In this document: positions 49,221-59,900 of the stretch, in pieces | How positions within the stretch are numbered: the stretch's first letter is position 1 | Layout: each line of letters opens with the position of its first letter | NCBI GenBank assembly: GCA_009829735.1 | Contig: CM020618.1 | Coordinates: 18,461,346 to 18,525,345 of the forward strand | Reading direction: 5' to 3' | From: Pyropia yezoensis | Lineage: Eukaryota; Rhodophyta; Bangiophyceae; Bangiales; Bangiaceae | DNA length: 64,000 nucleotides | Made by a program: the position numbers and the translations under genes | The notes under the pieces: model-generated | Told to the model about the DNA's origin: nothing | Seen by the model: only the letters and a program-made list of their open reading frames with translations | The model's database searches: none

Positions 49221-51806
49221 GTTGGACAGTGCATCCTCGCTTTCTCACGTGCTCGTTGCGGCGGCGGTGGTGCTTTTCGCGCGCCGGCACTTGCGCCGGG
49301 CGGGGGTCAGGGGCGCCGCTCGGGGATTCCGGGCGAGGGAGGGGGCTATGGCTAAGGTGGGGGGACTGCTTGGGGCATCGGCAGTGTTGGCAGCGGGGGC
49401 CCCCCGGCGGGGCTGCTGGGTGCGGGGGAGGGGGGGGGGCTGCATGGGCGGCGGCAGGTGGCTCCCGCCGCCAGCACCGCCCTGCCGCCGCCGCCGCCGC
49501 CACCCGCCGACGGCGCGGGCGCCCCGGGCGCCGCCTCACCGCGGCGCGCCGCCCCCCCCCCACCATCTGTCAGGGCGGTCGACGCCGCCGAACCCGGCGC
49601 CAACCCCCACCCCCCCCCTCCACCCAGGCCCGTGCACGGCGCTCGCCGCCGCCGTCGCCGCCACCGCCGCCCGCTTCCGCGGCGAACCCGCGGCGGCGGC
49701 GCTGCTGCGCGACGCGGTGGTGGCCATCTCGTCGGGCGCCGCCCCTTTCGTCGCGCGTTACGTGCTCGGCAGCCAGCTGCGGCCGTGACGAGGGCGGGCG
49801 GGAGGGGGGCGCGCCGGCGGCGGGGGAGGGGGGCGGGCGTGCGGTGCGGCGGGGATCGGGGGGGGGAGGGGCGGGGCGGTGCTGCCGGGGGGTGGGCGTG
49901 CGGTGGGGCGTGCGGGGCGCGGGGGGGGCGCGGGGCGGGCGCGGGCGTGACGAGGCGGGGCGTGGCGGGGCGAGGCGGGCGCCGTGGTGGGGGTGCTGCC
50001 GAGTGGCCATCGGACGTGGCCCACCTAAAAGTGGTCCCAATGCGAACGGCCCGCCGCCCAGGCATGGCGCCACCGCCGACGCCCCCCCCCCCCCCGACGT
50101 CCAGGCCGCCGCCGCCACGGCCGGCGCCTGGCCTCCTCCCCCCCCCCCCCGCGCCGCCACCCGCCGCCACCGCCGCTGCCGACGCTGCCGCCACCGCCCA
50201 CGTCGCGCCGTCCGACTCCCCCGTCCATCAACGCCGCGGGGGCCCGCCGGCCTCCCACCCAACCCCACCCAGCCACCCCCCCCCCCCCGCTCCGCCCGAT
50301 TGCTGTCGCCCGAAGCCGCAGTCACGCGGGCGGCGGCGCCATGGCCGGCCGCCGCCGCGGCGCGCGGCGCGCGACGGCGGCGGCCACCCCGCCGGCGGCG
50401 ACGGTGCGCGCCCCGCCCGCCGCCGCCCCCTCCGTGCCGACCGACGTCGAGCCGGCGTCGGAGGCGGCGGCGGACGCGGCGGCGCGGGCGCCCGCGGCGG
50501 ACGCGGCAGCGGCCGACGCGCGCGGAGGCGCGCTCGGCGCAGAGGCGGCCTCCCTTGACGCGGAGGCGGCCGCCCTCGACACGGAGGCGGCGGTGTCAGA
50601 CGCGGCCGATGGGGCGTCCGAGTCTGACGCGGCGGCGGAGGCGTCCGACGCACACGCGTCAGACCTTCTGTGGGAGGAGGACGTGCTCGGCTCCCTCGAC
50701 GTGCTCGCGGTGAACCTGAAGCCCTCCACCGCCGCCGGCGTGCCACCCCACGGCGGGGGTGGGGAGATTGTGGTGGACGGCCCCGCCCCCCCCCCCCCCC
50801 TACCCCCCACGCGGCTGGCGGCGCTGCTGGCGGCGCTCGCGGCGGCCCCCCCCCCGCGCGTCGCCCGCCTCGGCGACACCCTCGTGCTGTGCGCGGCGGC
50901 GCTGCGCGCGGCGGGCCACCGCGTGCTGCTGGTGCGAACGCTGGTGCCCGTCAGGCGGTCGCCGCTGCGGGTGTGGCGGGCGGCTGCGAGGAGGTGGGGG
51001 AGGGGGGGGGGCCGCCGCAGCCGCCGCCGGCACTGGAAGCGGCGTGTCTGAGGTGGTCGGCACCAACGGGGTGGGGGTGGACGCGGACGTGGCACCAGCG
51101 GGGGGGGTGGCGGCGGCCGCCGCCGCCAACGCGCCCGGAGTCGCGCCCGCCGCCGCGCCAGTGGACGCGGGCGCCGCCGGCGGGGGCGCCGCCGCTGCAG
51201 GGGGCGGCGGGCGGCCGCGCCGGTGCCGCGCAGCTGCGAACGGCCCCGCCGGCGCCGCGCAGCGGCGGCGGCGGCGCCCCTGGCGGTGGCGGCAGCGGCG
51301 GCGGCGGCGGCGTCGGGGCGGTTGACACGACGGGGCATGCGCCCCCCCCGTCCCCCCCCCCGGCGCGCGCTCCCCCCCCCGACGACGCGGCGCGGCGTAA
51401 GGCCACCGCCGCCGCTCTCGCGCACGTCACCGCCGCCGAAGGCGACCGCCTCCGCGACATGAAGCGGCGGTACGCGCACGACTGGGTGGCGGCGGTCCCG
51501 TCGCGGTCGCCCGACGGTGTTTTTGGGACCGGTCGGACGGGAAGCCCCGCATGTAGCTGTTAAAAGTGGCCATTCTTCCCACCGCTTTTCTGGCCGCTAT
51601 CCCCGCGAGTCGTGGCGTTTAAGCTCTCCTTCGGCGGCCGGTTTAGGGGATGCCCGCCGACCGCGGCGGTTGCGGCGCCGGCCGTTGCGCGCCGCCGCCG
51701 CCGCCGCCGGCGGATGAGGATCCGGGGGATGGGGACAGCAGTATATACGTCGCACAAGAACACATTGGTTGGAGATACGCGTAACAGAGCCAAAGCAAAA
51801 AGAACG
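49221..51806. other. GC-rich interior of the Harbinger element, possible captured host sequence
   Basis: This block has poly-C runs and Ala-rich frames like host DNA, unlike the transposon genes on either side. Two frames look coding-like: the end of the frame at 49207-49788 (ALAAAVAATAARFRGEP, ending GSQLRP), and a frame at 50341-51051 starting MAGRRRGARR in good ATG context with WEEDVLGSLDVLAVNLKPS and PTRLAALLAAL segments, perhaps continued by DDAARRKATAAALAHV to 51563 across a frame change. I recognise no domain. It may be captured gene fragments or an insertion; I do not call a gene. Confidence 0.4.
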
Positions 51807-52914
51807 TTACCCACCTTCCTCATCGTCGTCAGACCCGCCGGTGGGGGGAGTAGGATGCGCCTGACCAGCGCACCCAGCACCGCCAGACGAGGACTGAAGC
51901 TCCTGCGTCCGCCGCAAGAGGTCGCGGACGCGACGTTGCTTGTCCGCCCCTGGCTCCAGCAGTTCGACCAGTTTGGTCTCGAGGGCCAAGCCTGCCAGAG
52001 CGGTCTTGCGCTCAGCTGCAACGGACAGCGCCGTCCGGACACCCTGGACAGAGTCGGCGAGGTTCTGGACCGCACGGTGTGACCCGCGGTCAGTGGCTGC
52101 GGAGGCCCTAAAGCGCTTGGCCCCGGTCGGACGACGGGAACTGGGCGAGGAGGCCGGAACAGCAGCAGCATTGGCAGGCCCCGCCTCACTCCCGCTGTCC
52201 TCCTCAACGTCCCCAGGTGCCGCGGCCTTCTTGCCTCCCCCATCAGCGCCACCCGTGCCCGACCCACCCGACTCGCGGCTCGCTGACGCTGGAAGCCCAG
52301 TGGAAGGCGTGCAGTGCTCACCAATGTTGGATGAAAACTTGGGGCACCGGGCCAGTAAGTGGGCAGCGCCAGTACTCAGGAAAACAGGGGCCAGACGCTG
52401 GCCCTTCTTGGTCATTACCATATTGGTCCTCCGATACAGCAGTTGGATGTTGCTCACCGTGTCCTCTTCCGTCTCCCCGGACGGGATGTTCTACAGCTTC
52501 TCGGCGGCGTTGTACTTCTGGGCTTGCCTCTGCAGCGTAAAAAAAGCGAGACCGCAGACTGGCGGTCGTCCGAGCCGCCATCGCTTCAGGCTGCCGGACG
52601 AACACGGCTCTCACCCGGGTCCAAAACAAGTCCCGATCCATGTCCGCGGTTGACTCCGACACGCTGAGCCAAGAGCGCGCCAACGCCAGGTCTTCGGCCG
52701 GGGTGATGTTTAGGTCGCGATGGGTCGTCCTGGTTGAGCAGGACAGGCCGCTTGAGCCGGCCGGCTGGCTCGAGCCGCCTTGCGGGGTGGAGTCGCTTCG
52801 CGGGGTGGGGCCGCCAGGAGGGGTGGGGCCGTCAGGAGGGGTGGAGCTGCCCAGTGGAGTGGAACAGATCAGTTGGGAGGAGCCCGGTGGCTGTCTGCGA
52901 CTCTCTGATGCCAT
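51807..52914 (-). pseudogene. Harbinger SANT/Myb-like accessory protein, one frameshift and one stop
   Basis: PIF/Harbinger elements encode a second protein with a SANT/Myb-like domain that brings the transposase to the nucleus and ends. From the ATG at 52914 (MASESRRQPPG), a Pro/Ser/Gly N-terminus leads to LNITPAEDLALARSWLSVS and FWTRVRAVFVRQP, the trihelix-like domain. At the seven-A run 52539-52545 the frame shifts; the other frame gives TLQRQAQKYNAAEKL, then a TAG at 52491-52493, then GETEEDTVSNIQLLYRR and the NAM-associated-type C-terminal region, ending in DDDEEGG at 51807. The order of motifs matches the family, so this is a disabled copy. The unshifted frame runs on as noise to 52318. 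Confidence 0.82.
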
Positions 52915-53170
52915 GGCGGTGGAAAAAAGTGAGGAGGGTAGGGGATAGAGGGTGGATGGGCTGGAATGACAAGCAAGGGGGTACGCAGCTCTTCTGGGGG
53001 GATAAAAAAGAGTGGGTGCCGCAAGGGCGGGCAGCCAGGCGCTGGCCGCGCTGCTGTTCCGTCGAAGAAGTCGCGACAACAACTCCAACGGCCGACCCAA
53101 CACCAGGTGGAATGAATGGGCTCGCGGCGGGGTGCGTCCCCGATCCGCGCATCTGATTGGCTTAGCCATA

Positions 53171-53218
53171 AAGCTATCCTCTGAGCCATCCTGCAGAATA
53201 CAGCTCAGAGGATAGCTT
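53171..53218. repeat. Subterminal hairpin of Harbinger element, 16-bp perfect arms
   Basis: AAGCTATCCTCTGAGC (53171-53186) pairs with its reverse complement at 53203-53218 over a 16-nt loop. The tail of the arm resembles the AAAAAGCTA start of the terminal repeat. Confidence 0.85.
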
Positions 53219-53277
53219 TTTGGCTCAGGGAAACAGCTTTTTGGCGCACCGATAGACATGCTCTGAGCTAAAAAATG

Positions 53278-53305
53278 GCTTTTTGGCTCACCGATAGACA
53301 TGCTC
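53278..53305 (-). repeat. Right terminal inverted repeat of Harbinger element
   Basis: Reverse complement of 47554-47581, followed by TTA at 53306-53308. A second near copy of the end (CACCGATAGACATGCTC) lies just inside at 53239-53255. Confidence 0.92.
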
Positions 53306-53964
53306 TTACAGTAGTCGTACTGAGTACTGTACTCGATAAATCCGCCGGTCACGTCATGAGCCACAACGCGAGTCCATTGGCTACAGTGCTCGCACGGTGG
53401 TGCTCACGCGGTCACAGCCACAGCGGAGCATGCTTGTCATCGCCCCCCAGGGCGTGGACCCGCCTCTGCTGCGCATACGTACCCACCGAGGGGGCGAGTA
53501 CGCCGCCCCCCCCCCCCTCCCGGCATCTTCCTCCCCCACCGGGGCTGGTGGCAACTCCCCGCGGGCGGCGTGCTCCCAACGGTGTGTAGTCACCCCAAGC
53601 GCGGGCGGGGATTGGCGGGGCGCTGGGCGCGACGGCTGCTCTTTGTACCCCGCCATGTGGGGCCCTCCCAGGGCGTACATACATGTACACCAAGGTAGAC
53701 TGGACCCAATACGTCGACAGGGCTGCTAGTTTTCCGAATGTACACGAGGGGGGAAATGGACGTCTCGCCCGCCCGCGGCATCCTCCCCCGCCTGGGCGGC
53801 AGGCCAATGTGACGACAGCCAAGACGCATAGACCGTTTCTACTCACCCTGGAAGCGGAGTGGGTCGGGGGCGCCCCCCCCCGGTTTAGGTCCCAAGGCGG
53901 TGCGAAGGGAGGCAGCAGCAGGAAAACCATTGACGAAGCGACAGCAAGATGTTGAAGACCGTCC
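53306..53964. other. Spacer between Harbinger element and LTR retrotransposon
   Basis: No gene is supported. GTAC-rich motifs occur at 53317-53332 (GTACTGAGTACTGTAC) and 53674-53688 (CGTACATACATGTAC). It ends in the CGTCC target duplication at 53960-53964. Confidence 0.5.
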
Positions 53965-54536
53965 TGTGGTATAAAACTCGATCCTCTCAGACACGTGTCA
54001 ATATCCCTCGGGGGAAAGGGACAGGTAACGCAGAAAGGGGAACTACGAGAATGGTATGCCTGTTGCCTCACGTGCCTGCTCGCAGAGCAAACAGATACGC
54101 ACGGTAGTGCACACGGGGAAGAGGAAAGCAAACGCGCAGTTGTCTTTTTCCCTGAGGGCGCGGGCCGAGGGCGCCTCGCTGTCCCTCTTAACGTGCATCT
54201 GGGGGAACCCCGGCACGTTGGCCCGGTAGCCCCCCCATAACCCCGAGTGGCCCCGACCCGAGTCTAACCTCGTCAGGTCGGGGGCCACTATCACTACTAA
54301 TTCTATTCCCACTCACTAATCTCACACTCAAATTCTCTCAAATCAAGGCCCTCACAAATATGCAAAAACACATCAGAAATCCCTCTCTCGCGTGTGGATA
54401 GCGTAGTCCACCGCATCCCAGTGCCGGGCACGGGCCACGGCCGCCAACCATCGCCACACGGCGGGCGTGTTCTGGCACCTGGTGCCCTCTGGTTGCAGTC
54501 CCGGGTCGGCGCCAAGTCGGGGCCAGGGATGCTACA
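53965..54536 (-). repeat. 3' LTR (left on the plus strand), 572 bp
   Basis: Starts TGTGGTATAAAACTCG and ends GGGATGCTACA on the plus strand. It contains an imperfect hairpin at 54247-54288, with arms near GTGGCCCCGACCC and GGTCGGGGGCCAC. Identical to 63053-63624 except at 54348. Confidence 0.97.
53970..53976 (+). promoter_or_regulatory. TATA box in the 3' LTR pointing toward the antisense ORF
   Basis: TATAAAA on the plus strand, six bases into the LTR and about 750 bases upstream of the antisense ORF start. No equally good TATAAA is seen in the sense direction of the LTR. The same motif in the 5' LTR (63058-63064) points out of the element. Confidence 0.4.
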
Positions 54537-54540
54537 TAGC

Positions 54541-54550
54541 TCCCTCCCTA
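54541..54550 (-). promoter_or_regulatory. Polypurine tract for plus-strand DNA synthesis
   Basis: In the sense (minus) direction TAGGGAGGGA leads into GCTA and the 3' LTR. A purine run directly upstream of the 3' LTR is where reverse transcriptase primes the second strand. A tract this short is usual for chromoviruses. Confidence 0.65.
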
Positions 54551-54722
54551 GTCCGGCACGTCCTCGGGCCGAACCAGGTGCCACCGTGCACAGCCTCGAG
54601 CACGTCCACACCGGTGCCGAGGTCGAGCGTCTTCACCCCGGTCACAATCACCTGCCCCGATTCTGCCCCCCCCCCCTCCGCTCCTTCACCTTGGCCCTCT
54701 CGTTCCCCGGAGTCTGGACGGT

Positions 54723-56849
54723 ATGTCCAGTTCCGAGATCCAAGCTGGGCCCGTGGTTCCGGCGGCGAGTGTTGCGGAGGAGAACTCGGGTCGTCGTGCC
54801 CCTCTCCTGCCTCCGGTTCCTCGGATGTCGGTGCCGGCGCCGGTCGCCACGGCGGGGACGGATCGAGTTCCCCCGGCTTCCGCGATGCACCCGGTCGAGG
54901 CCCCCCCGGAGGGTCTCCCGGAGATGCTTCTTGGGCAGGACCCTCTGGCGGCCCGGCGTTACTCCACGGTGGTCGGCAACGCCGGCGCGGCCCAGTGCCA
55001 GCAGGATTGCATGGACCTCTGGCGCAAGGAACTCCAGCGCGGGGTCTTGACCGAGATGGACAAGGCACGTCTTCATACGGCGGACCAGATGCGCCTGGCA
55101 CAAGACCGCTCCCAGAGCTTCTCGGGTTCCTCTTGGGTTGCTCGTCTGGAGGATCTCCCCTTCGCACTGGTACTGGATCTACCCTTGACCGAGCGTCGCG
55201 TGTCCGCGTCCGTTCTCCGGTGGCCGGAGGAGGAAGGGTACGTCTACCGGGCGCTCAAGGTCTGGGACGAGGCGCTCAAGGGGTCGGGAAGCTTGAACTG
55301 CGACCCCCGTCCGAGCATGGTCGCTCTGGAGCCGCCTTTCTTGACCCGGAAATACTCCAAGTTGTCGCCGGCACGGGAGCAGGGTGAGCGACGCGGGCGT
55401 CAGCGTGACTTCCTTGTGAGCTGCAACCACCAGGAGTTCTGGAAGCTGGACAAGGCTAACCGGGCGGCATACTACCCCAAGGTCATCCCGCAGCAGCAGG
55501 AAGTCGAGATCCCGGTCGGGTTTGCTCCTTCCAGCATCCCTTGCACCTGGTACTTCTTGGACGCCTTGACTCAGGCGTCGATCAAGGGCTTCTTCCACTC
55601 AATCCCGTACATGATGTACACGTCCGAGATGACAGTCCTGGCGGCCAACCACTGGCTTCATGAGGTCTTGGTGTCCAACCGGCTTTGGTTTCTCCCTGAC
55701 CTCCTGATGGTCTGGATTGTCGACAAGTTGACCGTCGACTTCCTGTGCAGCCAGGACGAGGAGTACAAGGAGCTCTTCCAGGCGATGATCGACTTCCGGC
55801 GTCTGGTGCCGGTGCATGACCGGAACTTCTTGAACGCGATTGCCGACCAGAACCGCCCGCGTCGGGATGGCTTCGGTTGGGCGCAGGTGGTCTACCAGTC
55901 TTCTCCGGCCAAGGTGCAGCTGGCGACGCCGCTTCCGGCGTGGCCGCAGCTAGGTAGCTTTCCTGCTCCGGCCGCCCTTGATCTTCTGCCAGTTGGGCCG
56001 CCGGTGCAGGAGTCGGGATGGGCCGCGGCGGTCGGTCGGGCGTCTGCGGCGGCTCCGCTTCCTCTTGTTGCCCCTGTCGCCCCGGTCGCCTCGGTCGCCT
56101 CGCCTGAACCGTCACCGGCGCGTCCGCGCCCTGTTCCGGCTGTGCCGGTACTTCAAGCTCCTCCGGCACCGCGCTTGTCTGCGGCGAGTCTGGGAGTGGC
56201 CGTGCGGTCGCCGACTACTCCGGCCGCTCTACCCCGGACGCCTTCTTCCAACGCCGGCGGCGCTGTGCCTCCGCTGGAGTTGGGCACTCCGGTCTCGGGG
56301 GCCGTTGTGGACCGTCCGGTAGTGTCATCCTCAGGCCGGTTCGAGATTCCGGCGCCGACTCTGCGCCTTACCCGCTTCCGGGTGCCTGACTGGTACCTGA
56401 ACCAAGGTGGTCCAACATGCGACCAGTACGACGTCGGTATGATTGAAGACCAGCTGGGTCGTCTTCCGGTGCAGGTTGAAGGCGTCGGGTCTTCTCTGGT
56501 GCTGGGCACTTACGCCATTGTCTTGAACGACGTGGTCGACCGGGTGTTTGCTTGCGCGGACAGTGGTCAGATGTCGAACAACCCGGTGGTTGGCGAACTT
56601 CTGGCGACTTTGACGCGGCATGGCTTGGCCCAGCAGTGGTCAGAGACCTTCACGGGCTTCCAGCGGCGCCGACGGACATATCTGGATGAGCGGGAGCCAC
56701 CGGCAACTACTGGTACTACTCCGATGACGTCATACCGGGATGCGCCGCGTCCACCGCACTACGTCATCCCGTCTTCCTCCGGTTCCCGTCGTACCGCGGA
56801 GGCAACGCCGGAGGACACTCCCGCGGCTCAGCGTCCGCGCCGGGAGTAG
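54723..56849 (+). CDS. Antisense ORF of the retrotransposon, 708 residues, unknown protein
   Basis: An uninterrupted ORF from ATG at 54723, on the strand opposite gag and pol, between pol's 3' end (146 bp away, tail to tail) and the 3' LTR (187 bp upstream of its start). It does not overlap the known genes, so it is not a shadow frame. Residues 1-75 are Pro/Ala-rich; 90-390 form a normal-complexity domain rich in aromatic residues (SIPCTWYFLDALTQ, NHWLHEVLVSNRLWFLPDL); 400-520 is a Pro/Ala/Val linker; 535-650 is a second domain (LRLTRFRVPDWYLNQGG, QLGRLPVQVEGVGSSL); the end is basic (FQRRRRTY; RPRRE). I recognise no family, zinc knuckle or enzyme motif. Antisense ORFs at this position are known in some plant Ty3/gypsy elements; function unproven. 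Intactness in a young copy suggests selection. Confidence 0.85.
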   Translation: MSSSEIQAGPVVPAASVAEENSGRRAPLLPPVPRMSVPAPVATAGTDRVPPASAMHPVEAPPEGLPEMLLGQDPLAARRYSTVVGNAGAAQCQQDCMDLWRKELQRGVLTEMDKARLHTADQMRLAQDRSQSFSGSSWVARLEDLPFALVLDLPLTERRVSASVLRWPEEEGYVYRALKVWDEALKGSGSLNCDPRPSMVALEPPFLTRKYSKLSPAREQGERRGRQRDFLVSCNHQEFWKLDKANRAAYYPKVIPQQQEVEIPVGFAPSSIPCTWYFLDALTQASIKGFFHSIPYMMYTSEMTVLAANHWLHEVLVSNRLWFLPDLLMVWIVDKLTVDFLCSQDEEYKELFQAMIDFRRLVPVHDRNFLNAIADQNRPRRDGFGWAQVVYQSSPAKVQLATPLPAWPQLGSFPAPAALDLLPVGPPVQESGWAAAVGRASAAAPLPLVAPVAPVASVASPEPSPARPRPVPAVPVLQAPPAPRLSAASLGVAVRSPTTPAALPRTPSSNAGGAVPPLELGTPVSGAVVDRPVVSSSGRFEIPAPTLRLTRFRVPDWYLNQGGPTCDQYDVGMIEDQLGRLPVQVEGVGSSLVLGTYAIVLNDVVDRVFACADSGQMSNNPVVGELLATLTRHGLAQQWSETFTGFQRRRRTYLDEREPPATTGTTPMTSYRDAPRPPHYVIPSSSGSRRTAEATPEDTPAAQRPRRE

Positions 56850-56994
56850 TAGTTGGATGCAAGGAGGGTGAGGGTCTCGGGAGAAGCGAGGAGGGAAGAG
56901 GCGGAGAGAAGGGTTGCTCGAGCGGGTGCTTGTTTTCCTTGATTGCTCCATGTTTGCATTGCGTGTTCTCCTTGATATACCCGTTCCCTTCTTC

Positions 56995-59900
56995 TCAATC
57001 CTCTTGTTCCGCATCCGTTGCGGGTGAGCTCGTCTCGTCCCGAGGGTCTTGGTTGGCCCCGTCCTCTTGGTCCTCCTCCGTGTCCGACTCCAGAATCTTG
57101 CCGGCTCTGGCCATTGGAGTGCCCTCAATCCCGTTCCGTCGCGTGTAGGCACAGACGTCCGCGATGGGTAGCCGGTTTGAGGGTTCCCATGTATCATCTG
57201 CCGGGTTAAAACCGAACCAGCGTACTCGCAGATACAGGCGTCCATCTCTCCAGGCATGGTCGACAAACTTGACGTAGGCATACTCCCGGCCTTCTTCTGG
57301 GGATAGCCAGGGTATCGCAGTCCGCTTGCGCCGGGTCAAGTCCCGCTGGCTTGGCGGTGGAGCTCGGGTGACATGGTCGCTGCTCACCCGGTACGGAGAG
57401 CCATCCACGTCTAGAAGGAAGGTCCAGCCATCCGTATTGAGAATCTCATAAGGTCCATCCGTCTTAGAGTCCAGCTTCCCCCGGGTCTTGCTATGGTTGT
57501 CCACAAAAACCCAGTCGCCACCACCCAGTTCCTTGTTCTTTTCCCGGACACCCTTGTCATAGTCCCGCTTGTATCGCTCCTGGGTCTTTGAGATTGACTC
57601 CTTGACTCTTGGGAGCAGGAGCTTTAGTTGTTCCAGGAACTCATCCTTTGCCTTGGGACCTGACTTCAGTGCAGGCTGGAGACCGTCTGGTATTCTTTCC
57701 AGGGAGAAGTTGGTCAACCGCCTTGGGGTGACAAAGTCGAGTGGAGCGACTCCCGTTGTCCGGTGAACTCGGGAGTTGTAGGCTAGAGTGAGGACAGCCA
57801 GGAGCTCGTCCCAGTCTTCTTGGTGCTCCTCCACGTAGTGCCGTAGCATGTCCACTAGGGTCCGGTTGAATCGTTCCACCTGGCCGTTCGTTTGAGGGTG
57901 GTACGTCGTGGTGTACAAGTTCTTGATGCCCATCAGGTCACAGACTCCTTGGAAGAACAGGGATGCAAACTGGGGACCGTTGTCGGTTAAGACGGAGTCT
58001 GGAGGGCCATAGGCAGCTATCCAGTACTCGCAGAAGGCTGACGTGACATCCAGAGCCGTGATGGTCCTCAGCGGGATTGCTCGAGTAAACTTGGAGAACC
58101 GGTCACAAATGATGAGCAGGTATATGTTGCCACTGGATGTTTCAGGTAGGGGCCCCAGGATGTCCATGCTTAAGCTTGCAAAGGGCTCCGCCGCAGGGAA
58201 TAGGCGTAGCTTAGAAGTCTTCTTCCTCTGGGACAACCGGTTCCTTGCACAAGAAATACAAGCCTCCAGGCACTTATGGACGTCACTGGCCATGGTTTCC
58301 CAGTAATAATGTCGTCTCATGGAAGCATACATCCGATTGATACCAGGATGTCCGGCCTGGGGAGACGAGTGCTCCAGGCGTAGGATGTCAGCTCGTAGAC
58401 TTCGGGGTACGTAAACTTGAGTTGCCCCATCGAAGGGTGACACCCGTACCAGGAGTCCGTCTGTAGACTCGGAGAAGCGACTGTTCCGGTTCAGGTCCAT
58501 TTGGTGGCGAAGCTCCAAGCATTGAGGGTCCGTCAATTGTGCCTCCAGCATCCGGTGAATGGTTACCGGTTGATGAGCGTCAGGTGTCTCGTACAGGGGA
58601 GCGTGCCAGCCACGTCCGACATTCGGGAGGATAAAGCAAGGTATTTCCTCCGGGATAGGACCGGTATCGGCTGCGGGGGTCTCCAGCCTGGACATGGTGT
58701 CGGCGCAGTGGTGCTCCCTCCCTGCTCTGGTGCACACCTTGTACTTGAACTCCGAAAGGCGTAGGCGCCACCGGGCGACCCTTCCTTGACTGCTGTCCAT
58801 GCATAGCAGCCACCTTAGACTGGCGTGGTCCGTCCGGATGAGGAACTCTTGTCCTTCAAGATATGGACGTAACAGGAAGCAAGCCCAGACGACCGCCAAG
58901 CACTCGCGCTCGGTCGTGGAATAGTTCTTCTCGGCTGGAGTCAAGACGCGACTGTAGTAGCCTACCGGGAGGAAGTGCCCATCAGGTTGCTGCTGGAGTA
59001 GTGAGCACCCCACCTGGACGCCACAGGCATCAGTCTCCAGAACAAACTGGCCCTCCCGCTTGGGTAACGCCAGTACTGGAGTGGTGGTCAGGCGCTTCTT
59101 GAGCTCTTCGAAGGCTGCTGTCTGCTTCTCGTCGAACACCGGGAGTTGTGCTGGAAGCTTCTTGCTAGTAAGCTTGGTTAAGGGCCGGGCAATCCGAGCG
59201 TAGTCCCGTACGAACCGGCGGTAGACGTTGCACATACCCAGGAAGCTCTTGAGTTCCGTCTGGGTTTTAGGTTGCCGTGCATGCCGGAGGGCCTTGATGT
59301 TCTTCTCATTGACTCGGAGCTCCCCCGGACTCAGCACGTGCCCCAGGTACTCCACCTCAGTCTCAAACAGGTGGCACTTCTCGGCCTTGAGGGTAACTCC
59401 AGCCTTGGACAGGAGGGCCAGGACTTCTCGAAGGTGCTCCAGGTGTTCCGCTGGGGTCTTGGAGAAAACGATGATGTCGTCCAGGTAGACCAAACATGTT
59501 CTCCACCTTAGCCCCGACAGGATGATGTCGATGGCTCTCTGGAAGGTTGCCGGAGCATTAGTGAGACCAAAAGGGAGACGCTTGCACCGGAATAGTCCCA
59601 GGTGGCACGTGAAGGTAGTCTTGTCCTTGTCCTCATCAGCCAGAGGGATCTGCCAGTAACCGGCATTACAATCCAGCGTCGAGAAGAGGGTGGCATCACC
59701 AAGAAAGTCGAGGCAATCATCCATCCGGGGTATCGGGTATACATCCTTGACTGTCATCTCGTTCAGGCGTCTGTAGTCAACGCAGAAACGGAAGTGACCG
59801 CCAGGTTTCGGGACGACTACCACCGGGAAAGCCCACTCGCCATCAGACGGCTCGATAACATCCATCTTGAGCATCTTGTTAACCTGCTTCTCAATCTCAT

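Larger units (their letters stand above)
47554..53305. mobile_element. PIF/Harbinger DNA transposon, 5.75 kb, degraded
   Basis: The ends are 28-bp perfect inverted repeats beginning GAGCATGTCTATCGGTGAGC. The right flank is TTA (53306-53308); removing the MITE and its duplicated TA restores TTA on the left, giving the 3-bp TTA duplication typical of PIF/Harbinger. Two Harbinger-type genes are present, both broken: a transposase on the plus strand and a SANT/Myb-like accessory protein on the minus strand. Between them lies about 2.6 kb of GC-rich sequence unlike the rest of the element. Two mutations in each gene show it is not autonomous. Confidence 0.92.
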
